Shown here: positions 17,738 through 27,453 of the stretch, one piece after another
Layout of the letters: every line of letters begins with the position of its first letter
Numbering within the stretch: position 1 is the stretch's first letter
Source: JAWWOW01 sp033851265
GTDB lineage: Bacteria > Actinomycetota > Actinomycetes > JAWWOW01
DNA length: 64,000 bases
Assembly (NCBI GenBank): GCA_033851265.1
Contig: JAWWOW010000015.1
Coordinates: 93,055 to 157,054 of the forward strand
Reading direction: 5' to 3'
Program-made: the position numbers and the translations under genes
Notes under the pieces: model-generated
What the model was told of the DNA's origin: nothing
The model's input: the letters and a program-made list of their open reading frames with translations, nothing else
The model's database searches: none

Positions 17738-18217
17738 ATGACACGACCGGCGGCGCTTGCATACTCGGCGTTCCGCCATCTTCCGGTATTCCTGCGCAGG
17801 TTGGTGATCCGCTCGATCACCCCGGCGTACACGATTGGGGCGGTTCTCGTCATCCAAGACAGCAGTAGCGCACTGCTGTTGCTCCGTGAACGCCACCACG
17901 AAGGCTGGGGACTGCCGGGTGGGTTGATCAAGCGCGGTGAGCGGCCGCTCGTTGCGGCTGTCCGAGAGCTCCGGGAAGAAGTCGACGTCGTAGTGGACCC
18001 ATCGGACCTGGCGGCCGCCAAGGTCAACGTCGACCCTGACGCGCGTCGCGTCGACATCATCTTCACTCTCACCGCGGATGGATTGACGCCGCGAGCGCGC
18101 GAGCCAGAAGTGCTCGAGGCGCGATGGTTCGCACTCGACCAGTTGCCCGAGTTGTTCGCGCCGACTCTCGACGTACTCCGCGCAGCTGGCGTGGTCACAC
18201 TCGATGCACGCGACTGA
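17738..18217 (+). CDS. Nudix hydrolase
   Basis: A 159-residue Nudix-fold enzyme that would hydrolyse a nucleoside diphosphate linked to some group X. The Nudix box is at about residues 68-90: GGLIKRGERPLVAAVRELREE, with the catalytic REL-x-EE helix intact; the Gly normally three positions after is replaced by Asp (EEVDV), a tolerated change. A hydrophobic N-terminal stretch (RRLVIRSITPAYTIGAVLVI) precedes the domain. Start chosen at ATG 17738; an in-frame GTG nine bases upstream is the alternative. The stop overlaps the next gene by 14 bases, so the two are coupled. Confidence 0.88.
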   Translation: MTRPAALAYSAFRHLPVFLRRLVIRSITPAYTIGAVLVIQDSSSALLLLRERHHEGWGLPGGLIKRGERPLVAAVRELREEVDVVVDPSDLAAAKVNVDPDARRVDIIFTLTADGLTPRAREPEVLEARWFALDQLPELFAPTLDVLRAAGVVTLDARD

Positions 18218-18986
18218 CGTCGCGGCTCTCGTCCTCGCGGCCGGCCAGGGTCGGCGCCTGCGACCGTTGACCATGATTCGTCCTAAACCGCTGTGCCCGG
18301 TCAACAACGTCCCCCTGCTCGACCTCGCCTTCGGCGAAGTCGAGCAGCTGCTTGGCTCGCTCGGGCCGGACCGACTCGCGGTCAACGTCCACCACCTCGC
18401 GGACCAGGTGATTGCCCACGTCGATGATCGCGCCCACATCTCCGTCGAGCAGCCGCAGGCTCTGGGCACCGCCGGAGCAGTCGGCTTTCTGCGGGAGTGG
18501 ATCGACCGGCGCCCGTTGCTCGTGCGCAACACAGACGTGTGGCGCGGTGCAGCGGTGCCGACCGCATTCCTCGATGAGTGGGACGGCACAGCGCCGCGGT
18601 TGCTCGTGGTCGAAGACGTCGAACGAGCCGACTTCGCCGGCCGCTTTCGGTACGCCGGACTCTCACTGCTGCCATGGTCGGACGCGCAGCACTTGGCGCC
18701 CATGCCATCCGGTCTCTACGAAGCCGTGTGGGCTCCAGCCGAAGAGGCCGGTCGCCTGCAACTGGTCGCAAGCGATGTGGCGTTCATCGACTGCGGTACG
18801 CCGGCGGACTACCTGCGCGCGAACCTCGCGGCGTCCGGGGGCGAGTCCGTCATCGGCCCGGGAGCAGTCGTCGAGGGCGAGGTGATCCGCTCGGTCGTCT
18901 GGCCCGACGGCGTCGTACGCCGAGGGGAACGCCTCGTCGAGTCGATCCGCGTCGGTGCCGACATCACCGTGCCTGCTGGGACGTGA
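18204..18986 (+). CDS. sugar-1-phosphate nucleotidyltransferase (NTP_transferase family)
   Basis: A 260-residue nucleotidyltransferase of the mannose/glucose-1-phosphate type. The nucleotide-binding signature LVLAAGQGRRLRPLT and the following KPLCPVNNVPLLDLAF are at the N-terminus, and QPQALGTAGAVGFL is the sugar-nucleotide loop near residue 90. The C-terminal about 45 residues (SVIGPGAVVEGEVIRSVVWPDG) resemble a short left-handed beta-helix as in GDP-mannose pyrophosphorylases. The nucleotide and sugar are not predictable. Translated with a 14-base overlap from the Nudix gene; 152 bases separate it from the beta-helix genes, whose products might be glycosylated, but that link is speculative. 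Confidence 0.88.
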   Translation: MHATDVAALVLAAGQGRRLRPLTMIRPKPLCPVNNVPLLDLAFGEVEQLLGSLGPDRLAVNVHHLADQVIAHVDDRAHISVEQPQALGTAGAVGFLREWIDRRPLLVRNTDVWRGAAVPTAFLDEWDGTAPRLLVVEDVERADFAGRFRYAGLSLLPWSDAQHLAPMPSGLYEAVWAPAEEAGRLQLVASDVAFIDCGTPADYLRANLAASGGESVIGPGAVVEGEVIRSVVWPDGVVRRGERLVESIRVGADITVPAGT

Positions 18987-19010
18987 CGGATGTTCTCCCG
19001 GACAAATCCG

Positions 19011-19022
19011 GACGGATCCGTC
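19011..19022. promoter_or_regulatory. 12-bp perfect palindrome upstream of the beta-helix genes
   Basis: GACGGATCCGTC is its own reverse complement and sits 117 bases before the first beta-helix gene and 25 bases after the nucleotidyltransferase stop. A related GGACAAATCCG lies just before it. It could be an operator or the base of a small hairpin; no T run follows. Function unknown. Confidence 0.3.
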
Positions 19023-19138
19023 TGATCCGATCGTTGTGATTGCCCCAGTTCAGGCGTTCGACGGACAAAAGGCAGTTCGCTGGCCGAGACTGCCAGGAGC
19101 GCCCAAGGGCAGGGCGGTTAGCACGGGGGTCCCTCTCG

Positions 19139-22100
19139 ATGGCGAGCGCACCACGCGGACGGTGGTGGGCACCGGTTGGTGCCGCAGTCGCCGTAGTCGG
19201 AGTGCCCGTGGGTGTCGCGATCGTGATCACAGCTGTCACGTCGAGCCCGTACAAACCGTCGCCCGCGGCTGGCCCCACCCCAGTGTGCGGCGTTCTGCCA
19301 TCGGGGACGACCACATGGAGCGCTGAAAGCTCGCCGTACCTCTTGTGCGACAGCGGGGTGGTGGTACCCCATGACGCGACGTTGGTTCTGGACGCTTCGA
19401 GTGGTCCGGTGTCGGTCCAGGCGCTCGGTGCAGGTGGCCTCGACGTGGTCGGTGGCAAGCTCCTAACCACAGGAACGTCTGCTGACACGCGCGTGACGTT
19501 TTCGCCTGTCAGTCCTGCTCTTGTGGGCGCCTGGGCCGGCATTTCGGTTGAGCACTCGCCGTATGCCACGGGGGTGCCGAACGACGGCGAAGTGGCTTTG
19601 ACCGACACCGACATCGCCAAGGCAGTCACGGGTGTGACGGCAACCGATGCTCGCTCGGTGGAGCTGACGAACGTGACTATCGCCGACACGTCGAGCCATG
19701 GCGTCTGGACTACGCGCACACCCCTGGTCGCCGAAGGCATACGGGTAGCCAACGCAGGCGCAGATGGTGTTCTCGCTGATCGCGTTCGCGATGGCGGGAC
19801 AACTCTCCGCGGCGTGTCTGTAGACCACGCTGCGGCCTATGGGCTCGAGGTGCATGAGGGCCCAGTGGTTCTCGACGGCATTCAGGTGACCAACAGTGGA
19901 ACCACGGGGCCGACACATCCGGCTATCCGTCTCTATGGAGTGCGGATGACCCTGGCTGGCACCCAGGCCACGGTCCGCGACCTCACTGGAGGAGGCAACG
20001 GAATCGATGCGGTGGTTCTCGACGGACTGATTACCGGCGACGCGGAGCTGCTGGGTGCTACCAACTCCCCAACGGTTCATCAGTTGGGCCACATCTTGGG
20101 CAGGCTGACCGTCCAAGGTCCGGCCGAGGTGAGCATCAGATCGGGAAGCATCTTGAAGGGACTCGCCGACCCTCCGGATACGTTCTATCCCACGCCTTCG
20201 GGCATCCAAGCCACCCCCGTGCTTCTGCGTGGTGTGCATCTCACAGCGCCCGCTGGGGCAGTCATCACGTCGATCGGCGACGACACGTTGGGGCCGGCGA
20301 CGTGTGGATCTGTGCTGGCACCCGACTGCTCACAGTTGTTCGGCGGCATTCGGCTGACGACAGAAGTCGAAACTGAGGGCAAAGGCGCTCAGAGTCGGGT
20401 GGACCTCCACGGCGTGCGGTTCCAGCAGAGCGTCACGGCGCTTGCTCTCGACGCCGGAATGCCGTGCTTCGGCTGTCCTCCGGTGATGCCACCCGCCACA
20501 ACGATGACGTTGGTGGACACGGTCATCTCGAACTGTTTGCAAGGACTGCTCATCAACCATTCGTCTGCCACGGTGCAGCTGACGAATTTCTCGACTGCGG
20601 GTGTCGCCCGCAACTCTGTTCGCGCTGCCGCTGACACATTGGATGTCGTCCGCGGGACCTTCACCGACTCGCCAGAGGACGGCTCGATCCTCGGGGTTGA
20701 TCTGAAGTCCCTGCTGTTGCACGACGTGACGTTGCGGAACGTGCGTGGCGGCGGCAGGGGAGCTGTGGTTACCGAGATCTCGGGCTTGGATTTCTCGACA
20801 CCCTTCGTCTCATCACCACCAAGTCGTGGCTACACGCGCGTCATCGCTCAAGGCGTTCACGTGGAGAACTCGGGCGCTGGCTACCCCAACAGTCCCGCGG
20901 CTACCTTCGTGGGAGCCAAAGTCAGCTTTGGGCCACAAGGTGTCGGTCCCGTCATCGGTCACGGCAACTCCGTCAACGCCATCGCATTTTCTGGCTCATT
21001 GTTGAGCAACCTCACGTGGCGCAATCCTCCCGAGGATGACGGCACCGATGTTGTCTTTGGCTATCGCATCGGGAATCTGACCGTAGACGGGCCGTTCACA
21101 TTTACCGCGCTGCCAGGAGCTCGGATACCGATCGCGGGCATCGTCTTCAAGGGCGCGCGCCTCGACGCGTCCCTAGGTGGAGTCACCTTCACCCCAGATG
21201 CGACGGCGGGCTTGCTTCCACAGATTGCATTTGCGGCGTCACCCGATGGGCTTCTGAAAGGAAACGGCGCACTGATCGGGGCATCCCTTGCTGGGGTATC
21301 CCTCGCGTCTGGTTCCGGCGCGTTGGCCAGTGGGCCGTTCCCAGCAGGCTTGTACGTGAAGGACACGATCGTTTCCGGTGTCAGCGTCAGCCAAGGGGGC
21401 AGTCTGACCGTTCGCGGTGGCGACGTGGGCAGCGTGAATGCCGATGCTTCCCTCATCGATGTTCAGGGCACGCGCATGGGGACTGGTCCAACCGACAGGG
21501 GCGGGGCCAACGTTCAACGCGCAATCGGTATAACCACACTGCGCAACAACGAGATTCATGGCTGTGTGCGCGTATGGGCCGACTACGAGGGTCCAAGTGC
21601 TCGTGTGAATCTGACGGACAACACAGTTTCAGATTGCACTAGCGGCCCACTGTCGCAGGTCCCGGCGTACCGCGTCTTTCCCATTGAGCTGCTCGGCGTC
21701 GTTACCGAGATCGGACCGCTTGGGCTCGCCAACAATGTCGGCAAGGCCAACGTCACAAACACCATTCTCATTTCCGGCGAGATCAACTCCGATGTCGCGA
21801 TCGGAAGCGTTGCAAGTGACGCAAGCGCCCTCCGGCCTTTTGGTTTCGCCATCACATATCAGCGCAGCCGGCTGTCCTCGCCCTATGAGCGGGGGCTGGT
21901 AGTCCACGGGCCGTTCACTGTTTCTGTTCCTACCGGGCGCCCGCTCTACCTCGAGCCAACGGGCAATTACGGCGCAACAGCACTCACGTTGGTGGGCGCC
22001 AATCTCGACATGGGGGCGGGTAGCGGGGTCACGGTAATCGGTGGTGATCTCGCCAAGACTTCGAGGTGTGACACAGACACGATGGACTGCAAGTCGGACC

Positions 22101-23233
22101 GCGACTACCCGGGGACGTCGCATGGGATCATCGTCCACCGCGATCCGTTGACCTCCCGCGCGGGTTGGGTCCGCGTACGCAGCGCCGCGTTTCGGTTTAG
22201 CCCACTGATCGTCGACTCGGGGGCGCAGAGCTCACCGGACGGCAACTTCGGTGTGTCGATCACGGGAAGCACCTTCGAGGGAACTTACATAGATGTGTCG
22301 GGTTCCCCCACGTCGCTGACTTCCAGCGTGGTCGCACCACACACTCCGAACCTCCTGCTGGACGGCCCTCGTACGTACAACGGAGTCTCGATACACCACA
22401 GCAGCGGCAATGTGTTCAGCGGTAACCGGCTGGCTGTTCGCGAAAGTGCAGCCGTGTACTTGGATGACGCCGCAGCCTCGATGACAACGAACTCGTTCTT
22501 CATCGATCGTGCGCCCATATTCGGTGGTGGGTCGGCGTACATATCGATGGGTCTGCCATATGCCGTTTGGGCGGTTGGCTCGCCTGTCAACATGCGGTGC
22601 TCATCCCTCCACGACTTGACCGGCGGGGTACGTCTTCCCGGCGGCTCGACGTTCACGGACTCAGACCTCTACAACAACGCCAAGGACACGACCTACCCGC
22701 CCCCCATCGAATCCAGCTGGGACCTGCGAGGTGACGGTCCAGGCATCAAGGCGAATCGCGTGTGGTGGGGCCAAGCGTCAGGTCCGACGAGCCGCCAGGT
22801 CCGGTCAACGGATCCCGTCGACACCAGCTCACCGGCGACGACCCAGCGACCGATTGCGGGTATTTCGGCGAGTGACACGCGCACCGGACCCGGAGGAACC
22901 TTCAAGCCGGGTGTGATGACCGTTCGATTGACGTTCAACCGCATGATGGACACCGCGATCACTCCCATGGTGACGCTGACGGGCCCGGACCGGGTCGCCC
23001 ATCGCATCTCTGGCAAGTGGTCGAACGCCGCGGTCTGGGCCGGGACCTACACACTCACGACGACAAACTCGCGCTCGGGACCGAACACAATCAACGCGAG
23101 CGAAGCACGCTCCTGCATTCCAGACTCTGCGCGCAACCTGATGATGCCCGCGTCTAAGAACGTCGTGCTCGCCACCTCTACGACCGGGCTTAGTCGGATG
23201 TACCGGCCCGATCGGCCGGTGAGTGACTCGTGA
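19139..23233 (+). CDS. large secreted right-handed beta-helix protein 1
   Basis: A 1364-residue protein with an N-terminal hydrophobic segment (about residues 10-33, GAAVAVVGVPVGVAIVITAV) that is a signal peptide or membrane anchor. Most of the protein is short Gly/Asn/Asp/Thr-rich beta-strand repeats (for example LRGVSVDHAAAYGLEVHEG), typical of parallel beta-helix (NosD/pectate-lyase-like) folds. Near the end, VWWGQASGPT is the NWWG..GP cap motif often ending such helices, followed by an Ig-like domain (GVMTVRLTFNRMMDTAITPM). No catalytic residues or sortase motif recognised. ATG start with GGGGG upstream; wobble bases are less GC-biased than in neighbours, suggesting acquisition. It shares its N-terminal pattern (VCG..., SPYxLC, GPVxV) with the next gene. 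Confidence 0.8.
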   Translation: MASAPRGRWWAPVGAAVAVVGVPVGVAIVITAVTSSPYKPSPAAGPTPVCGVLPSGTTTWSAESSPYLLCDSGVVVPHDATLVLDASSGPVSVQALGAGGLDVVGGKLLTTGTSADTRVTFSPVSPALVGAWAGISVEHSPYATGVPNDGEVALTDTDIAKAVTGVTATDARSVELTNVTIADTSSHGVWTTRTPLVAEGIRVANAGADGVLADRVRDGGTTLRGVSVDHAAAYGLEVHEGPVVLDGIQVTNSGTTGPTHPAIRLYGVRMTLAGTQATVRDLTGGGNGIDAVVLDGLITGDAELLGATNSPTVHQLGHILGRLTVQGPAEVSIRSGSILKGLADPPDTFYPTPSGIQATPVLLRGVHLTAPAGAVITSIGDDTLGPATCGSVLAPDCSQLFGGIRLTTEVETEGKGAQSRVDLHGVRFQQSVTALALDAGMPCFGCPPVMPPATTMTLVDTVISNCLQGLLINHSSATVQLTNFSTAGVARNSVRAAADTLDVVRGTFTDSPEDGSILGVDLKSLLLHDVTLRNVRGGGRGAVVTEISGLDFSTPFVSSPPSRGYTRVIAQGVHVENSGAGYPNSPAATFVGAKVSFGPQGVGPVIGHGNSVNAIAFSGSLLSNLTWRNPPEDDGTDVVFGYRIGNLTVDGPFTFTALPGARIPIAGIVFKGARLDASLGGVTFTPDATAGLLPQIAFAASPDGLLKGNGALIGASLAGVSLASGSGALASGPFPAGLYVKDTIVSGVSVSQGGSLTVRGGDVGSVNADASLIDVQGTRMGTGPTDRGGANVQRAIGITTLRNNEIHGCVRVWADYEGPSARVNLTDNTVSDCTSGPLSQVPAYRVFPIELLGVVTEIGPLGLANNVGKANVTNTILISGEINSDVAIGSVASDASALRPFGFAITYQRSRLSSPYERGLVVHGPFTVSVPTGRPLYLEPTGNYGATALTLVGANLDMGAGSGVTVIGGDLAKTSRCDTDTMDCKSDRDYPGTSHGIIVHRDPLTSRAGWVRVRSAAFRFSPLIVDSGAQSSPDGNFGVSITGSTFEGTYIDVSGSPTSLTSSVVAPHTPNLLLDGPRTYNGVSIHHSSGNVFSGNRLAVRESAAVYLDDAAASMTTNSFFIDRAPIFGGGSAYISMGLPYAVWAVGSPVNMRCSSLHDLTGGVRLPGGSTFTDSDLYNNAKDTTYPPPIESSWDLRGDGPGIKANRVWWGQASGPTSRQVRSTDPVDTSSPATTQRPIAGISASDTRTGPGGTFKPGVMTVRLTFNRMMDTAITPMVTLTGPDRVAHRISGKWSNAAVWAGTYTLTTTNSRSGPNTINASEARSCIPDSARNLMMPASKNVVLATSTTGLSRMYRPDRPVSDS

Positions 23234-26200
23234 ACGTGTTGCGGTCGATGACCGTTGCGTGGATACGTCGGCTGCTTTGGCTGACCACTCTCGTCGCTAT
23301 CGCATATGTCGCGTCCGCGAGCGACGATCATTCAACAACCACTTCCCGCATGCATCCCGCAGGGAGTACGGAGGTCTGCGGCTACTTGAACGAGTCGCAG
23401 GTCTGGGATTTCACGGGCAGTCCGTACTTTCTCTGCCCCGCCGGCGTGGTGGTGTCAAACAACGCTCAGCTCACGATCGATGCGAGCCGAGGCCCCGTGC
23501 AAGTCTTCGCCGACGGAGTGGGTGGCCTCTCCGCCGTCGGCGGCAGCAAGCTACGCGTCATCAGCCCTTCACCAAACATGGTGCTCTTCGACGCTTGGGA
23601 TTACCGAACCAGTTTCTGGAGCGGGATCACGGCCACCGACACGACGATCAGCAACATCACCGTGCGTCACGCGATCAAAGGGCTCGGGGTTTCTAACGTC
23701 GCCATCAGCCACGTGAGCGTCAGTGACTCCGGGTGCCTAGGCATCGCCGCAACCGGGACCGTCGACATCCGTGACTCCGAGATCTCCAACGGTGGCCGCT
23801 TGTGCAGCCAGATATTCTCCGACAACCCAAATGTGAGTGGAATTTCCGCTACGGGCTCGTCAATAGAGATTTCGAACACATATGTGCATGACGAGCCACT
23901 GACCGCAATATTCACTAACTCGTCCTCGACGCAGATCGTAGGCAACACCGTGACGAACGCGGCTTACGCTCTGCATCTCGCGCACAGTACGTTTACAGGT
24001 GCTGCGGCAATCATGATGACCGACTTCTGCTGCGGGCAAAACCGAGCTACCTACTCGCAGGTTGTCAATGACAACGTCGTGAGCGACTCTGGAGTGGACG
24101 GCGGGTATCCCGCGATCGATGTGAGTGGCAATGTCTCGCCTCCCCTGAACAACCGAGGTGTGGGTAACGGGATCGACGCGATCAGGATGTCTGGTTTCCT
24201 CGCCGCAACCAGTACGCAGTGGGTGACGGACGCTGCCTCGTCATCCGTGCACCCGTTGAGCTATTTGAACGGCGGGCTGATCATCTCTTCAGGCCGAACG
24301 TTGATCGTGCCGGCAAACGCGGTCGTGAAGTCCACGCCCACCTTTTATTCTGATCAGTCGTTCGTCATCCAGGGCGGCCAGATCGACGCCAGCGCCGGTG
24401 GGGCGACATTCACCAGCGTCAATGACAACAGCGTCGGGTCGCCAATGTGCCCTTCGCTCTACGCTGACGCTCCCTGTCAGGGAGGCGTGGGTGCATGGGG
24501 CGGATTTTCGATCACGCAGAACGTCGGCAGCGAAGCGGTGTCGCGTTTCACGGATGCAGAGATCCGGTTTGCACAGACCGCACTCAAGTTCGACGCCCTT
24601 CCAGCACCTGGCTCGATCGTTCCGCCAGATTCCTCTCCAGCTCCGGGGCTCATCGTTCGCGACAGTTCGGTGCACGACGTCGTCACCGGATTGCGAGCAG
24701 ACGGTGGTCGGACGGTCGTAGAAACCAGCAAATTCGCACGTGTCCGTGGGCAGATGGCGTACTACGACGGCGAAGGTATCCATGTATCGAGCCACGCAGT
24801 CGTGGACGTGCGTGCGTCGACGTTCGACGACATAGATTCCAGCGCGGTGCGAACTGACGCCACCACCGCGAGTGACGGATCGGTCAGCCTGACGAATGTC
24901 ACCGTGCGCCGTGCTGCCCTGCAACGTGGGTCTGCCGTCGAACTCTGGGGGGAAAAGCTTCGCGTCTCCGAGTTGAGGGTCGATGACAGTGGAAGTGACG
25001 ATGGTGCCGCTGCGGTTCGGCTCAGCTTCAGTAACCGCGTCGGCTCTCGTCAGTCGGACGCGCTCGGTCCTATCCGCGGCAAGGGAAACAGAGTCAACTA
25101 TGTGAACTTGTCGGGCACCTTCCAAGGTGACTTCACCTGGCAAGACGTGGTGGCCAACGAACCGCAGGACATGCTCGGGTACATCACGTGGGGCGTGACG
25201 TTCCTTGGCCCCGGGACCGTGCAGGTCGAGGGTGACCGGTTCATCCGCGCCCGAGCGTTGCGTATCGGCGCCAATTTGGTCTTGCACGGAGGCGGCATCG
25301 TCGGTCTGGCCGCCAACGACGGAGGCGTCGGCCCGTTCTGTGATGTGACCGCCTCCTGCGAACGAGAAGCCAACATTGACTCTGTGGAGAACCATGGCGG
25401 TTACCTGGCGGTTGATGATGCGATCTTGCGGGTGGGAGCAACGCTAAGCGGCGAGGCGACCTCGTCGCCTGCGGATCCGAATTTCGGATACGTCATCACG
25501 GACAGCACGGTTGAAGGCTGGATCAGGATCCTGCAATCGGCGCCAATCGCCCTACGCCGCAATCACATTGCGGTTTCACAACTTCAGGTCGATGCCACCG
25601 GGCTTCAAATGACTGACAACCTTCTTGAAGGTGGCAGTGTGACTATAGGGGGTAACGCTTTCCCGGGCTCGTCAGACTGGCCTGCGCCGACACCACCGGT
25701 CGAAATTCGGATCGAGCGTAATCGGTACACGAACCCCAGCACTTATTCGGCGATTCCTGTGAGTCTTCGAGGAGTCATCGATCCGATCGTGCGCGACAAC
25801 GATTTCGACAACCACGGGGTGAGTATCGAGACCAGCAGATTCCGACTGGACCATCTCACCGGCAACGTCGGCCGCCGGCCTGCGTGCGTATGCATCAGCG
25901 GTTACTTGATGGCGGACACGACATGGCCGAGCTACGTGATTCGTTCGACGACCACTGCACCACTACCGATCCTCAACACGACCGGGGTGAGCGTCGAACC
26001 TGGCGTGACCATGTCAGTACCGGCGGGCACTTTAGTGGTGTCTGCATCCGGCGGGTTTGGCGTGCAAGGCCAGTTAGTCGCTGACGGTGGTGGAATCGTG
26101 TTTGATTCTCTTCAGCACGTCGACCCGGACGGCAATTGTACGAAACCATGCTTCGCAGGTCCTTACGGATGGTCCTCAGACTGGGGTGGCTTCATCGTCT

Positions 26201-27426
26201 ACCCAGCCCCCGGGGGCGCGTCGCCCACCCTCCGCCTTCAGGGGGTGACTATTGCGAACGCATTCCCGATCCTTTACCACGAGCAAGGATCGACGAACGT
26301 CGGTTGCGCGCGCATCGTTGGGAACCGGAGCACTGTCGCCGGATATGGGCCCGGGCTGGCGATCCACTACTCGGATCTGTACGACAACGGACCACCCGAT
26401 ATTCAGGCGGTGAGCCCGGTCGATGCCCGTCGTAACTATTGGGGACAGTCCGGTGGGCCAACCGCCGGTCAAGTGTCGAACCAGCCCGGCCCGACTGACA
26501 CGTCGGGAGCGCTGAACGACCCGGTCAACTGTCAAGACAGGACGCAAATCGTTAGCGGCCCGCAGTCGGGTTCCACCACGTCGTCGACCGTCACGTTCAC
26601 GTTCGCTGCGCCCTCGGTGTCGACGGTGTGCGCCCTCGACGGGGCGTCGCCCACCGCATGCACGTCCCCACTCACATTCACCGGATTGGCCAACGGTTCC
26701 CACACGTTCGTGGTCGACACCGCGGCTGACGCCAACGGCGGTCGATCGGCGTCCCGCCAGTGGACCGTTGCACCGCAGGGGAGTCCGCCGGGGGCGCCGA
26801 GTCTTTCCCAGCCTTCCTCGCCCTTTGTCACCGCATCCACCATGACGGCAACATGGTCAGCCCCTGTGGGCGTTAGCGCACGTGGCTTTGATGCGCGCTA
26901 TCGACGTGCCCCGCTGAGCGGTGCCTTCGCTGCGGCCGTCTACCCGCCGACATGGCAGAACATGCAGGGCAACACGGTGACGCTGGCAGTCTCGCCCGGG
27001 AACACGTACTGCTTCTCTACGCGGGTGCGCACAGACGATGGAGTCTCGAATTGGAGCCAGGAGACGTGCGCGTCGCGACTGGTTGACGACACCAGTCTCT
27101 CTGGCGCCTGGACGCGAACGACGGGCACTGCCTACGTGGGAGGGTCCGCCCGAATGACCACGGTCAAGGGAGCCAAGCTCACAGGTCCCGCCGTCACGGC
27201 TCAGCAGGTGGCAGTGCAGGTGACGAGGTGTCCTACCTGCGGATCCTTTGACGTGTTCATCGGATCGGTGCGCATCGGAACAGTTGATCTCCGGGCGGCA
27301 ACCACGGCGAACACGCTTATCGCGCTGCCGAAACGCATAGCCTCAATAAGTGGGCAACTGTCATTTCGCGTCACCTCCGCTGGGCGGCGCGTTGTCATTG
27401 ACGCATTCGGCGTCCAGCAGGTCTGA
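23230..27426 (+). CDS. large secreted right-handed beta-helix protein 2 with Ig-like and FnIII-like domains
   Basis: A 1398-residue paralogue of the preceding protein. The N-terminal signal segment (RLLWLTTLVAIAYVASAS) is followed by VCGYLNESQ, SPYFLCPAGVVV and ASRGPVQVFADGVGGL, closely matching the neighbour's N-terminus. The body is beta-helix repeats (TISNITVRHAIKGLGVSN and similar), closed by NYWGQSGGPTAGQ. The C-terminal about 300 residues add an Ig-like domain (CALDGASPTACTSP, LTFTGLANGSHTFVV), an FnIII-like domain (TATWSAPVGVSARGFDARYR) and a final beta-sandwich-like segment. GTG start in a GTGA overlap with gene 1, so both are made together. Function unknown; adhesion, polysaccharide binding or degradation are possible. 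Confidence 0.8.
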   Translation: MNVLRSMTVAWIRRLLWLTTLVAIAYVASASDDHSTTTSRMHPAGSTEVCGYLNESQVWDFTGSPYFLCPAGVVVSNNAQLTIDASRGPVQVFADGVGGLSAVGGSKLRVISPSPNMVLFDAWDYRTSFWSGITATDTTISNITVRHAIKGLGVSNVAISHVSVSDSGCLGIAATGTVDIRDSEISNGGRLCSQIFSDNPNVSGISATGSSIEISNTYVHDEPLTAIFTNSSSTQIVGNTVTNAAYALHLAHSTFTGAAAIMMTDFCCGQNRATYSQVVNDNVVSDSGVDGGYPAIDVSGNVSPPLNNRGVGNGIDAIRMSGFLAATSTQWVTDAASSSVHPLSYLNGGLIISSGRTLIVPANAVVKSTPTFYSDQSFVIQGGQIDASAGGATFTSVNDNSVGSPMCPSLYADAPCQGGVGAWGGFSITQNVGSEAVSRFTDAEIRFAQTALKFDALPAPGSIVPPDSSPAPGLIVRDSSVHDVVTGLRADGGRTVVETSKFARVRGQMAYYDGEGIHVSSHAVVDVRASTFDDIDSSAVRTDATTASDGSVSLTNVTVRRAALQRGSAVELWGEKLRVSELRVDDSGSDDGAAAVRLSFSNRVGSRQSDALGPIRGKGNRVNYVNLSGTFQGDFTWQDVVANEPQDMLGYITWGVTFLGPGTVQVEGDRFIRARALRIGANLVLHGGGIVGLAANDGGVGPFCDVTASCEREANIDSVENHGGYLAVDDAILRVGATLSGEATSSPADPNFGYVITDSTVEGWIRILQSAPIALRRNHIAVSQLQVDATGLQMTDNLLEGGSVTIGGNAFPGSSDWPAPTPPVEIRIERNRYTNPSTYSAIPVSLRGVIDPIVRDNDFDNHGVSIETSRFRLDHLTGNVGRRPACVCISGYLMADTTWPSYVIRSTTTAPLPILNTTGVSVEPGVTMSVPAGTLVVSASGGFGVQGQLVADGGGIVFDSLQHVDPDGNCTKPCFAGPYGWSSDWGGFIVYPAPGGASPTLRLQGVTIANAFPILYHEQGSTNVGCARIVGNRSTVAGYGPGLAIHYSDLYDNGPPDIQAVSPVDARRNYWGQSGGPTAGQVSNQPGPTDTSGALNDPVNCQDRTQIVSGPQSGSTTSSTVTFTFAAPSVSTVCALDGASPTACTSPLTFTGLANGSHTFVVDTAADANGGRSASRQWTVAPQGSPPGAPSLSQPSSPFVTASTMTATWSAPVGVSARGFDARYRRAPLSGAFAAAVYPPTWQNMQGNTVTLAVSPGNTYCFSTRVRTDDGVSNWSQETCASRLVDDTSLSGAWTRTTGTAYVGGSARMTTVKGAKLTGPAVTAQQVAVQVTRCPTCGSFDVFIGSVRIGTVDLRAATTANTLIALPKRIASISGQLSFRVTSAGRRVVIDAFGVQQV

Positions 27427-27453
27427 CCCACCGCCCGTCCCTAGAGTCAATTC

